From contig NC_079148.1 in the NCBI RefSeq assembly GCF_945859685.1, forward strand, positions 6,510,001 to 6,574,000: 64,000 bases of DNA, given 5' to 3'. This document shows positions 34,180 to 45,215 of this stretch, piece by piece; the stretch's first letter is position 1, and each line of letters begins with the position of its first letter. The notes beneath the pieces are model-generated. The model was not told the DNA's origin. It searched no databases and saw only the letters and a list, made by a program, of their open reading frames with translations. The translations under genes were made by a program, and so were the position numbers. Source of the stretch: Eupeodes corollae (taxonomy: Eukaryota > Arthropoda > Insecta > Diptera > Syrphidae).

Positions 34180-35650
34180 GGACTGCTTATTTGTCCGCAG
34201 GAGAAAGCAGACGCAGAGGCCGTGAGGGGTTGCTTTCCAACAAGTATACAAGGTGAATCCTAGCATTCGTACTAATCACGACCTGGAGAATAGAGCCCTG
34301 CAGCACCACTTCTACCTGCGTAACGACATAACGCAGTGTCGATCCGAAAACATCGGTTTTACCAGGTTCAATGACGAAATCTTGACAAATGCCATTATCG
34401 CCGCCGGGCAAAACGGGACTAATATCCTATTAGTTCGGCTTTAAGGCGGGACATGACACTATTCATGCTGCGTCTAAGCTTGTTTTTGATATCCAGTGGA
34501 ACAAATCTAAGAGACAAAGTAAGGGTGTTTGTCTTGGCCAAGACCAACTTGGAGAAGACCTTCGACACCGTATGGTTAGAGGGTCTGTATCTAAAGTTAA
34601 ACAGACTTGACATAAGTAAACCACTGTTGTATATGCTCTATGACATGCTTAATGGTAGACGGTTTATTGTCAAAATTGGCAATGTAACATCTTTGATATT
34701 AAAAATGGTCTTCAACAGGGAGCGGTTAACTCGCCGATCCTATTCAGCATTTACACCAGTGATCTGATACCAAGTCTGACTTAGGCAAAAGCGTACGATG
34801 ACGACCTAATTGCCCCAGAACGTACAGAACGGCCCCAAAAATTGAGGTTATCAAGACACTTTTGCAGGGTGATTTCGACAAGATTCAGCAATATTGCGAT
34901 GGCTGGAAATTGAAAATCAACATTCAAAAGTGCGAAACTATTCTGTTCAGGACTCCGCTGTATGGAGCCTCAGGGGATACGAGAAAAAACTGGAAAAATC
35001 TAGTGATAGTTGGACAAAATCGACAGCCACTGGCGAATAAAAGTGTAGTAAAGTACCTTGGCATCTGGTTGGATCAGTACTTGTATTTCGACACACATAT
35101 GTGTGCTGCTGGCAGAGCTAGAGCAGCTTTTCCCTGACAAACCGGTTGTTTAAGTTTTCTGTTGTCTTGACCCTTATACGGCCGATGATTGCCTATGGGC
35201 GCCTAGTATGGTTCAACGTTGCCCCATCTGAAATGGAAACGATTCGGGTGTTTGAGTGACAATGGTTGCGACATTGCCTTGGACTACACAGAACACCAGA
35301 GTCGGAGTACAAACATTACTATTTCAACCAGGTTCTATACAACAGGGCCAACATAAACAGAATAGATAATTTCTTGCTGAAGGTTGAAAGCTTGCGAGAG
35401 CGATGTCGTCGACTAACAGCTTAACTTTTCAGGCTTACTCCCCCAAAAATGAGAACTATGAAAGTGCACGTTTAAGTGGCAACATTCCGCCCGAGGCTTT
35501 TCTCTATTTAGACAATCGAGGGCTGATACAGGATAGGGAGGCAGTTCCGCTAATCTACCACGTCAGCCGTAAAACTGTAGATAGGTGAGTCCTTTACAGT
35601 CGATTAAAATTGTTCTTAGGCTGAAAGGCAGTAGTTATAAGACAATGGAT
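34180..35650 (+). mobile_element. LINE relic, third RT lineage
   Basis: Collinear RT blocks: a region near 34445-34470 corresponding to the FKAGHDTIHAASKL block, AKTNLEKTFDTVWLEGLYLK (about 34538-34597, palm; the catalytic Asp position is damaged), YDMLNGRRFIVK, a frame shift, then a degraded QQGTVNSPILFSIYTSDL block and a YADDL-type remnant near 34795. The open frame at 34862-35137 gives DGWKLKINIQKCETILFRT and VVKYLGIWLDQYLYFDTH. Further on, IRPMIAYGRLVWFNVAPSE and RQWLRHCLGLHRTPES follow. Nearly full RT-to-C-terminus, inactive. It differs from the jockey-type relics and from the (TAAG)n family. Confidence 0.85.
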
Positions 35651-35752
35651 TAACATCGAGCACCCGCATAGGGCCATTAAGATATTTTTAATGTTTTTGA
35701 AATGTACGCTAGTTTTTAAAGAATTTTTGTCTAGCTTTAAGACAGCCTTGTA

Positions 35753-35915
35753 GTACCCGTGGCATGATGGTTAGTGCGTTGGACTGTCATGCCAGAGGTC
35801 TTGGATTCGATCTCTGTCTATACCATCTTAAGTCTTTTCACGGGTATTGCCTCTTGGATTGGTTCAAAGTTGTAAGCATCTAGGCCCTGGTTTTCTACGA
35901 ACTGTTGTGGAACCT
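35753..35915 (+). mobile_element. SINE copy 5, internal deletion
   Basis: The head is well kept (GTACCCGTGGCATGATGGTT, B box TTGGATTCGATC). Body sequence stops at GGGTATTGCCTCTTG and jumps to GGTTCAAAGTTGTAAGC, so about 140 bp are missing. It ends in a decayed CTGTTGTGG.AACC. Confidence 0.85.
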
Positions 35916-36099
35916 AATTTATTTTTGTTAAGACTTTATGAAGGTTAAATGAAACTTAACATAATTTAGCGAAAACCGTTTAATTGAATTGAAATAGTAA
36001 CAATTTCAGGGTAAAAATGATTTAAAAAAGAGCCTGGGATGCGACCCACACTGATAACCTTACATTCCGTCTGTCGATTTGTCTCGCTTAAAATTTTGT

Positions 36100-36870
36100 C
36101 TATATGTACTCGTATCAATTTTTACCAAAGGTTCGTACTATTTTTTGTAACTTTTTATTTTTTTATGAAAAAACGGATTGTTGGATAATTTTATATAAAA
36201 ATTACTTAATATCAAAAACAATATTTTCTGTGAAATAAAAAGAGTTTGAATTTTTGAAAAGCTATTTGAGCCAAAAGTAAATTTTTAAAAATTTTTAGTA
36301 TTGTTTTTTTATAGAGTTTTATTTTTTTGTAAAAAAATTGTCAATTCGATTTTTTTCAAAATTTTATCGAATGTTGGAAACAATATTTCTTCTAAGATAA
36401 AATTAGTTTAAAGCCAATATTTCAAATTCTTGAAAGATATTTGAGTCGAAAATCAATTTTTACCAACTTTTGTTAAATTTTTTGTGTGTTTTTAATTTTT
36501 TGTAAAAAAAACTGTCGATTCGATTTTTTTCAACATTTTTCAGAATGTTGAAAACAATATTTCTTATAAGAAAAAATAAGTTTGATGCTTAAATTTCAAG
36601 TTTTTGAAAATATATTTGAATTAATATTCAATTTTTACCAACTTTGAGTAACGTTTTTTTTAGATTTTTATTTTTTTATAAAAAAAAACTGTCAATTAGA
36701 TTTTTCTCAAAATTTTATCAGATGTCAAAAACATTATTCTTCGTTCACAAAATTGTTTTGGAGATGAAATCATTTTTAAGTCGTAAAATTTTGGAGGTGA
36801 CAAATTTTTTTTAAGTTTTTTTTGATTTATAAAAAAACCTTTAAATGGATTTTTTTCAAAAAATATACTT
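36100..36870. repeat. AT-rich satellite-like tandem repeats, about 150-180 bp period
   Basis: The landmark AAAAACTGTCAATTCGATTTT and its variants recur near 36168, 36338, 36506, 36685 and 36834. Each is followed by a TTTTTTCAAAATTTTATC.GATGTTG-type segment, then ACAATATTTCTT, a TTGAAAGATATTTGAGTC-type segment and TTTTTACCAACTTT. About four degenerate units, with spacing from 149 to 179 bp. No coding. Confidence 0.75.
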
Positions 36871-38519
36871 CTTTGATATCACGGTTCAATATATTATATA
36901 AAATTTAATTCAAGTCTTAAGCGTTTTTGGTTCGTAAGATATTTAGGGTTAACCAAAATTTTCACCTTTGTTTCAAACTGCTATGGTAAAAAAAACCACC
37001 CACGCAATTTTCTTGAAAGCCCTTTGTGCATCTTTCTGCCTTATTATCTGTATAACAAAATTTATTTGAAATCGATATCTCTTCTGGTTCTTGAGCTATG
37101 GACGACAAAAAAACGTCACGCACGCACAGACATCTTTCTAAAAATCTTTTATTTCGACTCTAGGGACCTTGAAACGTCAAGAAGTGTCAAAATTTTCAAT
37201 TTGCCAAATCGGACCCATTACAATAACTTCCTATGGGGAGTTAATAAGATTTTTTTCTTTCACTTCGCCACTTTCAAAAATGGTTGTTGAACATTTTTGA
37301 TCGTTGTGAAACTTGTAGAGGTATTTAAGATATATTAATCGTGTTTTGTTGGAAGATCTATCAATAGTACAGTAGGATTTTACACGAGTACCAGAAACAA
37401 TATCCGCAGTATGAACACTACCGATAAAAGTTCGAGTTGAAATCTTACTACGGATGGGTTTTTGACATTTATATGCGAGTCTCGAATGGATCTTATGTGA
37501 TTTCGTTTTCAAATGTTGGAACGATTGATATTGCATTTGTATCTCGATGGCTGTGTTCGTTGAGTAGTTGTGCATTTTGACTCATGTGTTTTCTATTGGG
37601 GAACAAGTCAATCAGGTGCTGTTAATATAATTAAGTTGTGTTAATGAAAATGAACTAACTGGGAGAAAACAATAGAAAAAATAATTAAGTTTTACTTTGC
37701 TTCCACCAGAGGTTTGTCTCAGTTTAGATTAAATAAATCTTTTCGGTGTTTTCACCGCACAAGAAAAATTAAAAATGATAAGTTTGACAGCACTTTCTAA
37801 TGCAATGCAAATGGTGTTTCGATGTTTTTTATGTAGTGCAAGTGAGATAGTTTGAATTGTGTTAAACAATGAAGAACTGAATAGTCCAGAGTCAAATCAA
37901 GCTCATTTCAATACGATTCAGTTATATAAAGAACTGAGACGAGCTTCAAGCTCGCTTCAATACCACATAATGTAGTAGTCTACGAACAAACCCCCTTCTT
38001 GAAGTTTTTATTTAATGTCAAAGCTGCAATTGTAAAATTAACTTTTTTTTAAAGAATCTCAATTTCCAGATGTTTTCTTACCATTTCTTCTTGAAAATTG
38101 TCCATTTTATTAGTTTTAGTTAGTTTTTTTTGCTAAGTTAATTTTAACTTTTGATTTTCACAAAACTTTCTTCTATTTGTGTGTTTTTTATTACTATTCT
38201 GACAGATCTTTTTTCAGTTGTACCAATTTTTAAGTACAAAAATGTGGGGATCGTTTTGTTGGAAATTTCTCACTGTACTGTATATGGAACACTAAAAAAA
38301 AATGCATTTATTTTTGAAAATTTAAAAAAACTTACACCATTTTTGGGCCCTGTAGTTGCACCATCTTGTTGGAACTTAATGTACTCGATTAGTAATTTTT
38401 GGGAAACAAAAAACAGTCAGTATTACTCGAAAGCTCATGTCATCGGGATTTTGACACCGCCAGTGTGTAAACCGCACCAAAACGCCCATTTTACTCTTTG
38501 CAATGTTGACTCCTTCATG
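36871..38519. other. no recognisable gene; possible extension of the satellite-bearing repeat
   Basis: 36900-37320 is compositionally continuous with the satellite but not tandem. It contains GAAATCGATATCTCTTCTGG and AACTTCCTATGGGGAGTTAA, the latter an imperfect palindrome. Open frames of 88-138 residues (37024, 37231 minus, 38151) have no recognisable motif, and the last overlaps the start of the LINE at 38520. Confidence 0.45.
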
Positions 38520-39570
38520 CCTACTCTAACATCCTATATGATGACTACATTCGGAAAATTGAATTAAACCTTAAAAATAATTCTAACAGTTTTTGGAAAT
38601 TTGTTTATCGTAAGAAGAATACATGTGGTTACACTAACTTAATAACTGATTCAACATCAATTAGTAATGAGCCGTTTCAAATTACCCCCACTTAAATTCT
38701 ATCAATTTCGTTATTATAGTAAAGATATTGTCTTTAATAGTATCCTACAACTTGACGAATGTTTTTTTTCTTCTGGTCCTGACGTTGTAACATCATCTAT
38801 TTTAAATAAATGTGCTGCGTATTTAGCACACCCGTTCTGTATTCTTTTAAACACGTCTCTAAGTAACTCACTGTTTCCTTTTATCTGAAAGAGCTCCCTT
38901 ATAATAGCAGTACACAAAAAAGGTGCTAAAAACGATATAATGAACTACCGAAGTATTGCTAAACTATCTGTGATACCTAAACTGTTTGAGTCAATCGTAT
39001 GTAGCGTCCTTTCTTTTCACTGTAGTTCAATTATCTGTGATAACCAGCAAGGTTTTGTTAAAAAGCATATAACTGTTACCAATCTGTTTCAATATACGTT
39101 CTTTTGTTTAGATGTGTTTGAAAAACGTGAATTAGTAGATTGTATCTTTACTGATTTAGCAAGGCCTTTGACAAATTACGTCATAAAACATTACATTTAA
39201 AACTATCACAGCAAGGTTTTAACTACTATTTCATATACTGGATCTCCTCATATTTGCCAGATATACGTTATAGTGTTAAATTTAAGTATTAAAGTTCGTT
39301 TGTTGTGAATTCTGGTGTCCCCCAGGGTAGCCACTTTGGTCCTATTCTATTTGTTTTATTTATAAATGACTTGGTTTCGATCATACAAAATTCGTGTGCC
39401 TAATATTATGCTGATGGCATTAAAATTCTGACTGTCTTTTCTTGCAAAAAGACTTAATATTATTCAGGGAATGGTGCAATAATAATCGTCTTGTTTTAAA
39501 TGTCGACAAATGATAAACCATGAGTTTTACACGCAAAAAAGTTCCAATCTTTTTAGTAACATTTTTGATT
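38520..39570 (+). mobile_element. jockey-type LINE relic, first part
   Basis: The order of blocks is typical: DDYIRKIELNLKNNSNSFWK (about 38538-38597), LDECFFSSGPDVVTSSILNK (about 38752-38811), NYRSIAKLSVIPKLFESIV (38943-38999), a palm remnant CIFTDLARPLTN where the catalytic Asp is kept (about 39140-39176), NSGVPQGSHFGPILFVLFIN (about 39308-39368), a YADG instead of YADD near 39405-39418, and NNNRLVLNVDK. It is cut at 39570 by a piggyBac element and resumes at 42317. Confidence 0.88.
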
Positions 39571-39581
39571 ATCTAATGCCT

Positions 39582-39601
39582 CACCCCGCCTCAAGGCGGT
39601 C
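39582..39601. repeat. subterminal palindrome 1 of piggyBac element
   Basis: CCGCCTCAAGGCGG, a 6-bp stem with a 2-base centre, 10 bp in from the left end. Same design as palindromes 2 and 3. Confidence 0.8.
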
Positions 39602-39938
39602 TTATTAAACAAGTGCCAAAGGTAGCGGTTTCTTGTTTTTTCAATAATCTGTTAGGCTTTACCTCTAGATTACATATTGTTTTGTGCATTGCTTTTTATT
39701 GCAAGTTCTTTGCGCTTGTTGTTCGCGATTTACATTCAATTGAAATTAAAAAAGTGGTATTTTTTGTAAAATAAATATTTTTTTAAAAACCTCGTTTTTC
39801 AAATTAAAAAAAAAAATCTAATATTGGTAAATTTCTATTGGAAAAATTACGAGTAAGTAAATAAATTATTTTTTGTTGATTTGTGAAAAAAAGTGATGTG
39901 CTGTTTCGTTCTTTGTGTCGTTCATGAGTGTTTTTTTG

Positions 39939-39960
39939 GAGCCCGCCTAGAGGCGGCCTC
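39939..39960. repeat. palindrome 2 of piggyBac element
   Basis: Starts GAGCCCGCCT and ends AGGCGGCCTC around a central AG; nearly perfect self-complementarity over 22 bp. It lies in the 5' untranslated part before the transposase. Confidence 0.8.
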
Positions 39961-40039
39961 AGGTAGTTAAGTGTAATTTTTTTCTTCTCCCCAGTACATA
40001 CTGATTCCAAGTTTCTCATGTAGATATGTCGAGAAAATC

Positions 40040-42063
40040 TTGAGGAATCTTTTTAAGACGAAGGATGATAAAGCTGACCTTGTTGAATATTTTTCGAGTA
40101 GTGAAGATATGGATGGTGAAGATTTTGATGAAGATGATAATTTTGATGATCCAGATTTTATGTGTTCGGAAGACGAGTTTTTGATTGACGATTGCTTACA
40201 AAACAATCTAAATTCAACTGAATTATTGATGGATCCTGAAGTTGCAAGTCTGAATTTTAGCTCTTTTGCATCGTTGCCTTCCACGTCTGCTGCTGCACTT
40301 GCTACATTGCAATCAAATTCCAGTAGTGTTGTATCTGATGGTGTTACTCCACGTTCCAGGAAACGAAACGCAATTCAAATTGCTTCGAATTGGAACAGGA
40401 AGAAGATGGTCCAGATCCAGATATTTCTACAACTGGTCAATTTATTGGGCCCTTAATTGCTTGCGAAATGATGCTCAGGAGTTCCGGTCTATTATGTGGA
40501 AGAAGAAAAACTTGCAAGTGCATGTAAATGAAATCATTTTTCGGGGTGAAAAAGAGTTGCCAAATGACGTCAAAGCTCTGAAAACACCATTTGATTTTTT
40601 TCAATACTTCTTGACTGATGATTTCTATCAACACCTCGTTGACCAAATGAATTTATATGCTTGTCAACAGAAAATCGAAGCTCGGTTTGTTACTAACAAA
40701 CAAGAGATTCGTCAGTTCATCGGCATCATGATGTTTATGTCTGTGTACCGATATCCAAATGTTCGTTCTTATTGGGGAAGACATTCATTCGAACCAATCC
40801 GAAATGCAATGACTCGAATGAGGTTCGAACAAATACGTCAGTTTCTCCATTTCAACGACAATTCTACCATGGTGCATAAGGGCCAGCCTGGATACGACAA
40901 ATTACACCGAATAAGACCATTGATAAATCATTTCAATGAACGTTTTGGGTCTATTCCTATGTTACATCGGCTTTGTGTTGATGAACAAATGTGTGCAACA
41001 AAAATGGGAGGTAACCCTACACGTCAATATATGCAGCCAAACCACATAAATGGGGAACTAAGCTGTTCGTTTTATGTGATAGTATGGGATTTTCGTATGC
41101 TTGCGAGATTTACTCAGGTGCAGGAGATAATGTGGTGCCTGTAAATGCACCAGATCTTGGAGCATCTTCAAATGTCGTCGTGCGCTTGTCAAAACATATT
41201 CCAGATGACGTAAATCATATTGTATATTTTGACAATTTTTACACGTCAATAGGGCTTCTTACATACCTAAGAAGTCGAGGAATTTATAGTTTGGGAACAG
41301 TTCGATCAAATCGAGTTCCAAATATAAAATTATCCACCGAAGCGGACCTGGCGAAGCGCAAAGTTGAGCGAGGTTACTCGGAAGAATACGTTGCTAATGT
41401 AAAACGGCATTGATATTAGCAGCGTTTTGTGGATGGACAATAAGAGCGTTCGACTTTTATCTACTTATTGCGGTGTTAAACCTTTTTATCAAACATGTCA
41501 AACCCAGGACCTTCCACATCTTCACGATGGGATAGAAAAACGAAGCAGAAGATCGAAATTGACTGTCCATTTATTATAAAAGAGTATAATCGACATATGG
41601 GAGGTGTCGATCTAATGGATGGTCTTCTAGGTCGATATCACATTCGTATGAAAACAAGGAAATGGACAAATCGAATTTTTTTTCATCTATTGGATGTGGC
41701 GATGGTAAATGCTTATATCCTTTATCATAGGTCAAACAAGGAAGTCACCATTGAACTTCCAAATTTTCGATCAGAAGTAGCTGAGACTTTGTGCATAATT
41801 TCAACCGATTCCAAGAAACCTAGAGGCCGGCAGTGTCATCACCAATACCACCACCTTCGAAATCAAAAAAGTCTTACTTTCCGACTTCAGAAGTTCGATA
41901 TGATAATGTTGGCCACTGGTGCATATTTCAGGACCGCAATGGTAAGAAAACTTGCAAGCAACCGGGATGTAAATCGGAGACGCAAGCATATTGCACAAAA
42001 TGTAAAATAAACCTCTGTAATTCTACCTCAAAGTCTTGCTTTATGACTTTTCATCAACGTTAG
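40040..42063 (+). pseudogene. piggyBac transposase, PGBD4-like, broken
   Basis: Acidic N-terminus (EDMDGEDFDEDDNFDDPDF, from about 40108). After a frame change near 40380-40440 comes the long core: KTPFDFFQYFLTDDFYQHLV, IRQFIGIMMFMSVYRYPNVR (about 40710-40768) and RLCVDEQMCATKMGG with the first catalytic Asp (about 40968-41012). A second frame change near 41085 leads to HIVYFDNFYTSIGLLTYLRS with the second Asp (41217-41276). A stop at 41411 interrupts; then EYNRHMGGVDLMDGLLGRYH holds the third Asp (about 41584-41643). After a third frame change near 41830 a Cys-rich C-terminus, CKQPGC...YCTKCKINLC (about 41953-42020), ends at 42063. All three catalytic Asp are present, but at least three frame changes and a stop make it inactive. 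It would cut and paste DNA at TTAA without leaving a footprint. Confidence 0.92.
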
Positions 42064-42162
42064 GTTTATTCTTGATTTTCTTTATTTTTCAGCATTTAAA
42101 TAAAATATTTTGAATAACCCATTATGTTACACCTGTGTTATTTTTTTTTCATGATAAGACCT

Positions 42163-42184
42163 GAGCCCGCCTACAGGCGGTCTC
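42163..42184. repeat. subterminal palindrome 3 of piggyBac element
   Basis: Starts GAGCCCGCCT and ends AGGCGGTCTC around a central AC. It matches palindrome 2 at 20 of 22 bases in the same orientation and lies about 130 bp from the right end. Confidence 0.85.
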
Positions 42185-42316
42185 CTTATTTTTACCTGTA
42201 AAAGGTGAATACTTTTATGTAATGAAAAACTGATTTCAGATTCGTGTTTATCACATGCATTTTAGTATATGCTGAATTTTTGAATCAAATACAAAAATAA
42301 GGCATTAGAGGGTTAA

Positions 42317-42740
42317 GTAGAGTTTATGTATTTTCTGACTTGGGTGTTGTCTTAGACCCTAAACTAAAAATTAATGAACATATTAATTTATAGTTAAAAA
42401 AGCAAATAGAGTTCTGGGTTTCATTAAAAGATTTGGCCGTGATTTCCGTGATCCATATGTTTTAAAATTGCTTGTACAGTACGGTCACCTTACTACGCCA
42501 TACACGTCACAAGACTCGAAGCCATTCAGAAAAAATGTTTGCGTTTTTGTCAACGATCCCTTCCGTGGTTTCATAAATCTACCTTCTTTGACAATTCATA
42601 GGATGTACTTGCAGTTTTGTTTTATTGTTAGAATAATAAACGGACAAATTTCATCACCATCAGTTCTTGGTAGTTTAAACTTTAGATTTTGTCGTTCAAG
42701 TATAAGACTCCAGAAACCATTAAAAGTGTATACATAATAT
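42317..42740 (+). mobile_element. jockey-type LINE relic, second part
   Basis: Continues the copy at 38520: SRVYVFSDLGVVLDPKLKIN (about 42317-42376), then in other frames NRVLGFIKRFGRDFRDPYV and LEAIQKKCLRF-type blocks and a short degraded C-terminus. The 3' end is not clearly defined. Confidence 0.8.
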
Positions 42741-44436
42741 TTTTCAACAGTCTGACATTATCAACTGTCAAACGACAGACAGCTCCCTTGAAATTTCTCA
42801 TTCAGCTTTAAAAACACCCTATACAAACTTTACTTGAAAGTAGGAATACATTCCAGGTTCGAGAACAAAAGTCCTACATCATTTCTCTAGTGCCCTAGTT
42901 CTCTATTGTTTTGTTGCCATGACCTACTCTAGAAGCTTCATTTCAACAAAAAACGTATACAAAACATTAAACATTTTATCGTTGCCATGACTTCTCACTG
43001 AAGACTGAACATAATAATAACCATGTTCCTTCATACAATGTATACATGCCACATAATGCCCATAACCCAACCTAGACATAGCGAGCATGTAACTGCTTCT
43101 GTTTCGATCTCAAAGTAGAGCAATATCCTTGATCCTAACCTATGTTTACTGCATGTCTAACAGTACACAAAATTGTATTCCAAACAGCAGCTAAACAACC
43201 ATACCATAACGTAACGTAGGTATACACAATAACATAACATAGTACACACGAGCTTATCTCAAACGACATGCCATAAAGTTTTAATGCCACCCAAAACAAC
43301 CAAAATCTTAAAACCTCGCTGCTGCGATCGTGCAAATCGTTCATAAACGCCATCGTATCGACCATAATGGCCGTCGCCGCCATCGCCATCATCATCATAT
43401 AATCATCTGGAATCTGGATACAGACAGCCAGCGCCATCCAGCGCCAGTGCAACAGCAGCGGTTGTATGCGGATATGATGGCCACGCGCATAAATGTCATA
43501 ATTCTGCAATCGCGATATCGTGAGATTTCAATAAATGTCCGACATGCCAATAAAGATGCCAGTCCAAAGATGACTTCCGTTAGAGGGAAGACCGAGACAG
43601 TCAAGCTCTGATGCTGTACATTGGCCATTATAATGTGGCTATTCATCCGAACTCCTTCTTGCTGCCAGACTATACTGCCGACTGCATCTGACACTGCCAT
43701 CACTGCCACCAACGCCATCGCGATCGGTAAAGTGGTGCTAATGAGAGTTGCCCACCGGCTGATGTGTGGTGCATGTCGGTCGAGCGATATTTTAAGTGCA
43801 CAGTATGCGCAGCGCCGCAGAAACAGCAGCTCTTAACATTGTGGCCTTTTTTTATCTGCCAGTCCATTATAAAGCGATGGATGTTATTTACAACCAGAAA
43901 GATCGATCTCAAGGGAAGGTAGGTATAAGTTTTCGCTTTAAATACGATATCGTGATGGTGTTTGGAACATGATAGAAGCATCAATTTATTGACGTGGATT
44001 TTGGCTAACAAACATCGACTTCGACAGATCATATCAAAGGATATCATTAGACAACCGATGCAATGTAAGGGACCTGCTCTTCGAGGTATGTTATTATAAT
44101 GCAGGGGATATTAGTGAGAGATCCACATCTCACTTGTTGTGTTGTGACTGACATTAGATTTCATTGATCTCGACAAGACGACAAGTGGGCAGGTCGTGAA
44201 TACCGAACGATCACATCCAGGCAAAACTTCGTGGATGGATCGATCATAAAGTGATAAGAATCAATTTTGTGAGCTTAACCTTTGGCTGTCATAATCAATG
44301 TTCATTTTAAAATGTTCATTAGACAGGAAAAGATACTTGATTACAGGTTTCATTAAAATTGTTTTAAGCTCAGTTTTGTGTTATCACATTATTTCTTAAG
44401 GTTTGTCATAAAATAGTAAATTAATTTAGATTTTTA

Positions 44437-44452
44437 TTTGACATCTGTCAAA
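44437..44452. promoter_or_regulatory. TTTGACA-NN-TGTCAAA palindrome
   Basis: TTTGACATCTGTCAAA: two inverted 7-mers around TC. TGACA is the core of TALE homeodomain sites (Hth/Meis and TGIF/Vis-Achi groups). The same arrangement occurs at 51545 and 61897. Function here is inference only. Confidence 0.4.
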
Positions 44453-44589
44453 ATAAGAAAACTGATTTTGTCTTTAACTGTGTTTCCTAAGCAATAAAGT
44501 GATTTTTTATTGATCTAAAACCAATTTATCTGTTATAAATTTGTATCAGTGCTATTCCCATTTTACTGTCACCACTTAACATGAAAATG

Positions 44590-44605
44590 ATTGACAGCTG
44601 TCAAT
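44590..44605. promoter_or_regulatory. perfect 16-bp palindrome ATTGACAGCTGTCAAT
   Basis: Contains TGACAGCTGTCA, the known palindromic recognition sequence of TGIF-type homeodomain proteins. No neighbouring gene was recognised, so a regulatory role is unproven. Confidence 0.45.
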
Positions 44606-44789
44606 TTAACAATATAGAGAGTTGTTTTAGGGAATACTGAGAACGTAAAACTGTATTGACATTTTTGTTCAGTAAAATCGTTTAACGCCAGAACAACGCT
44701 CAATTTTAGTTCAAATCTAATCAAAATTGCCGGGTATGGAACAAAGAAAATCTTCAAGGCCTTAACGTATCTTAACATCGATTAAAGCT

Positions 44790-45215
44790 GATTCCTTCGT
44801 GTTATTTACACGCTGGTGGGATCTTTACTTTTTGGCAGCAACTGTTACTGTAAATGGAAAAAGCTATGGGAAAAGTTTACTGACTTTTTCGGAAAATAAA
44901 CAAGCTTAACGTCTTCTTCAATTTGCTTCCAACAAGACGCCGCAGATTGTCAAACAGTGTTATCAATTATTGCAAAATTAATTTCTTGACAATATTATTT
45001 ATCCCTTGTTAATACGGCTTAATGACTCTTAATCACTTTTTGCTAATGCTAATAAACCAGTAATTCTGTAGACTTTGGGAGCTTATGTTCAAGCCACCAT
45101 TGACGCTTTGTGTCCAGATTTATTGTGGAACAATTTTGAAAACTGTAAATGGTTGCCTCAGCCTCAAGAGTCATATTTAAAAAATAAATTGCATGAAGTT
45201 AACTACCAATATTTC
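44790..45215 (+). mobile_element. mariner transposase relic
   Basis: The order matches a mariner C-terminal half with deletions: a VTVNGKSYGKSL-type block (about 44848-44883; compare TVNGNRYRSM in the 1598 copy), an LLPTRRRRLSNS-type remnant near 44930, an FGSLCS remnant of the FLWGYV region near 45075, and IDALCPDLLWNNFENCKWL (about 45100-45155), where the family has the PDLLEKVIENW pattern. Heavily decayed; no ends identified. Confidence 0.55.

Larger units (their letters stand above)
39573..42312 (+). mobile_element. piggyBac-type element, 2.7 kb, inside a LINE
   Basis: The right end reads GGCATTAGAGGG followed by TTAA at 42313-42316, so the terminus facing inward is TTAA-CCCTCTAATGCC. 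The left end reads TTATCTAATGCC at 39569-39580, which equals the same terminus with ACCC deleted. TTAA target use and a transposase with piggyBac motifs fix the family. The interrupted LINE reads coherently across the insertion (IFDY joined to SRVYVFSDLGVVLD). Three near-identical palindromes lie near the ends (separate entries). Confidence 0.92.
42741..44789. other. no recognisable gene; GC-richer patch at 43130-43850
   Basis: 43130-43850 has open frames on both strands (up to 124 residues) rich in His, Met, Ala and Thr from CAT/GCC-like repeats, with no recognisable domain; 43365-43400 is a run of GCCATC/ATCATC words. It may be host regulatory or intronic DNA. TTTGACATCTGTCAAA (44437-44452) and ATTGACAGCTGTCAAT (44590-44605) are palindromic motifs, annotated separately. 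Confidence 0.5.

Noticed and set aside
36100..36870. CRISPR array
   Set aside because: Units are long, degenerate and without unique spacers, and the genome is eukaryotic.
38151..38567. Novel 138-residue protein
   Set aside because: The last part overlaps LINE coding sequence in another frame, and the rest is low-complexity with no motif.
40266..41144. Intact 292-residue gene
   Set aside because: It is the middle of the piggyBac transposase entered through a frameshift; its first and last residues belong to wrong frames.
43330..43611. His-rich metal-binding protein
   Set aside because: The His run comes from ATCATC/CATCGC microsatellite-like sequence, and the opposite strand is equally open.
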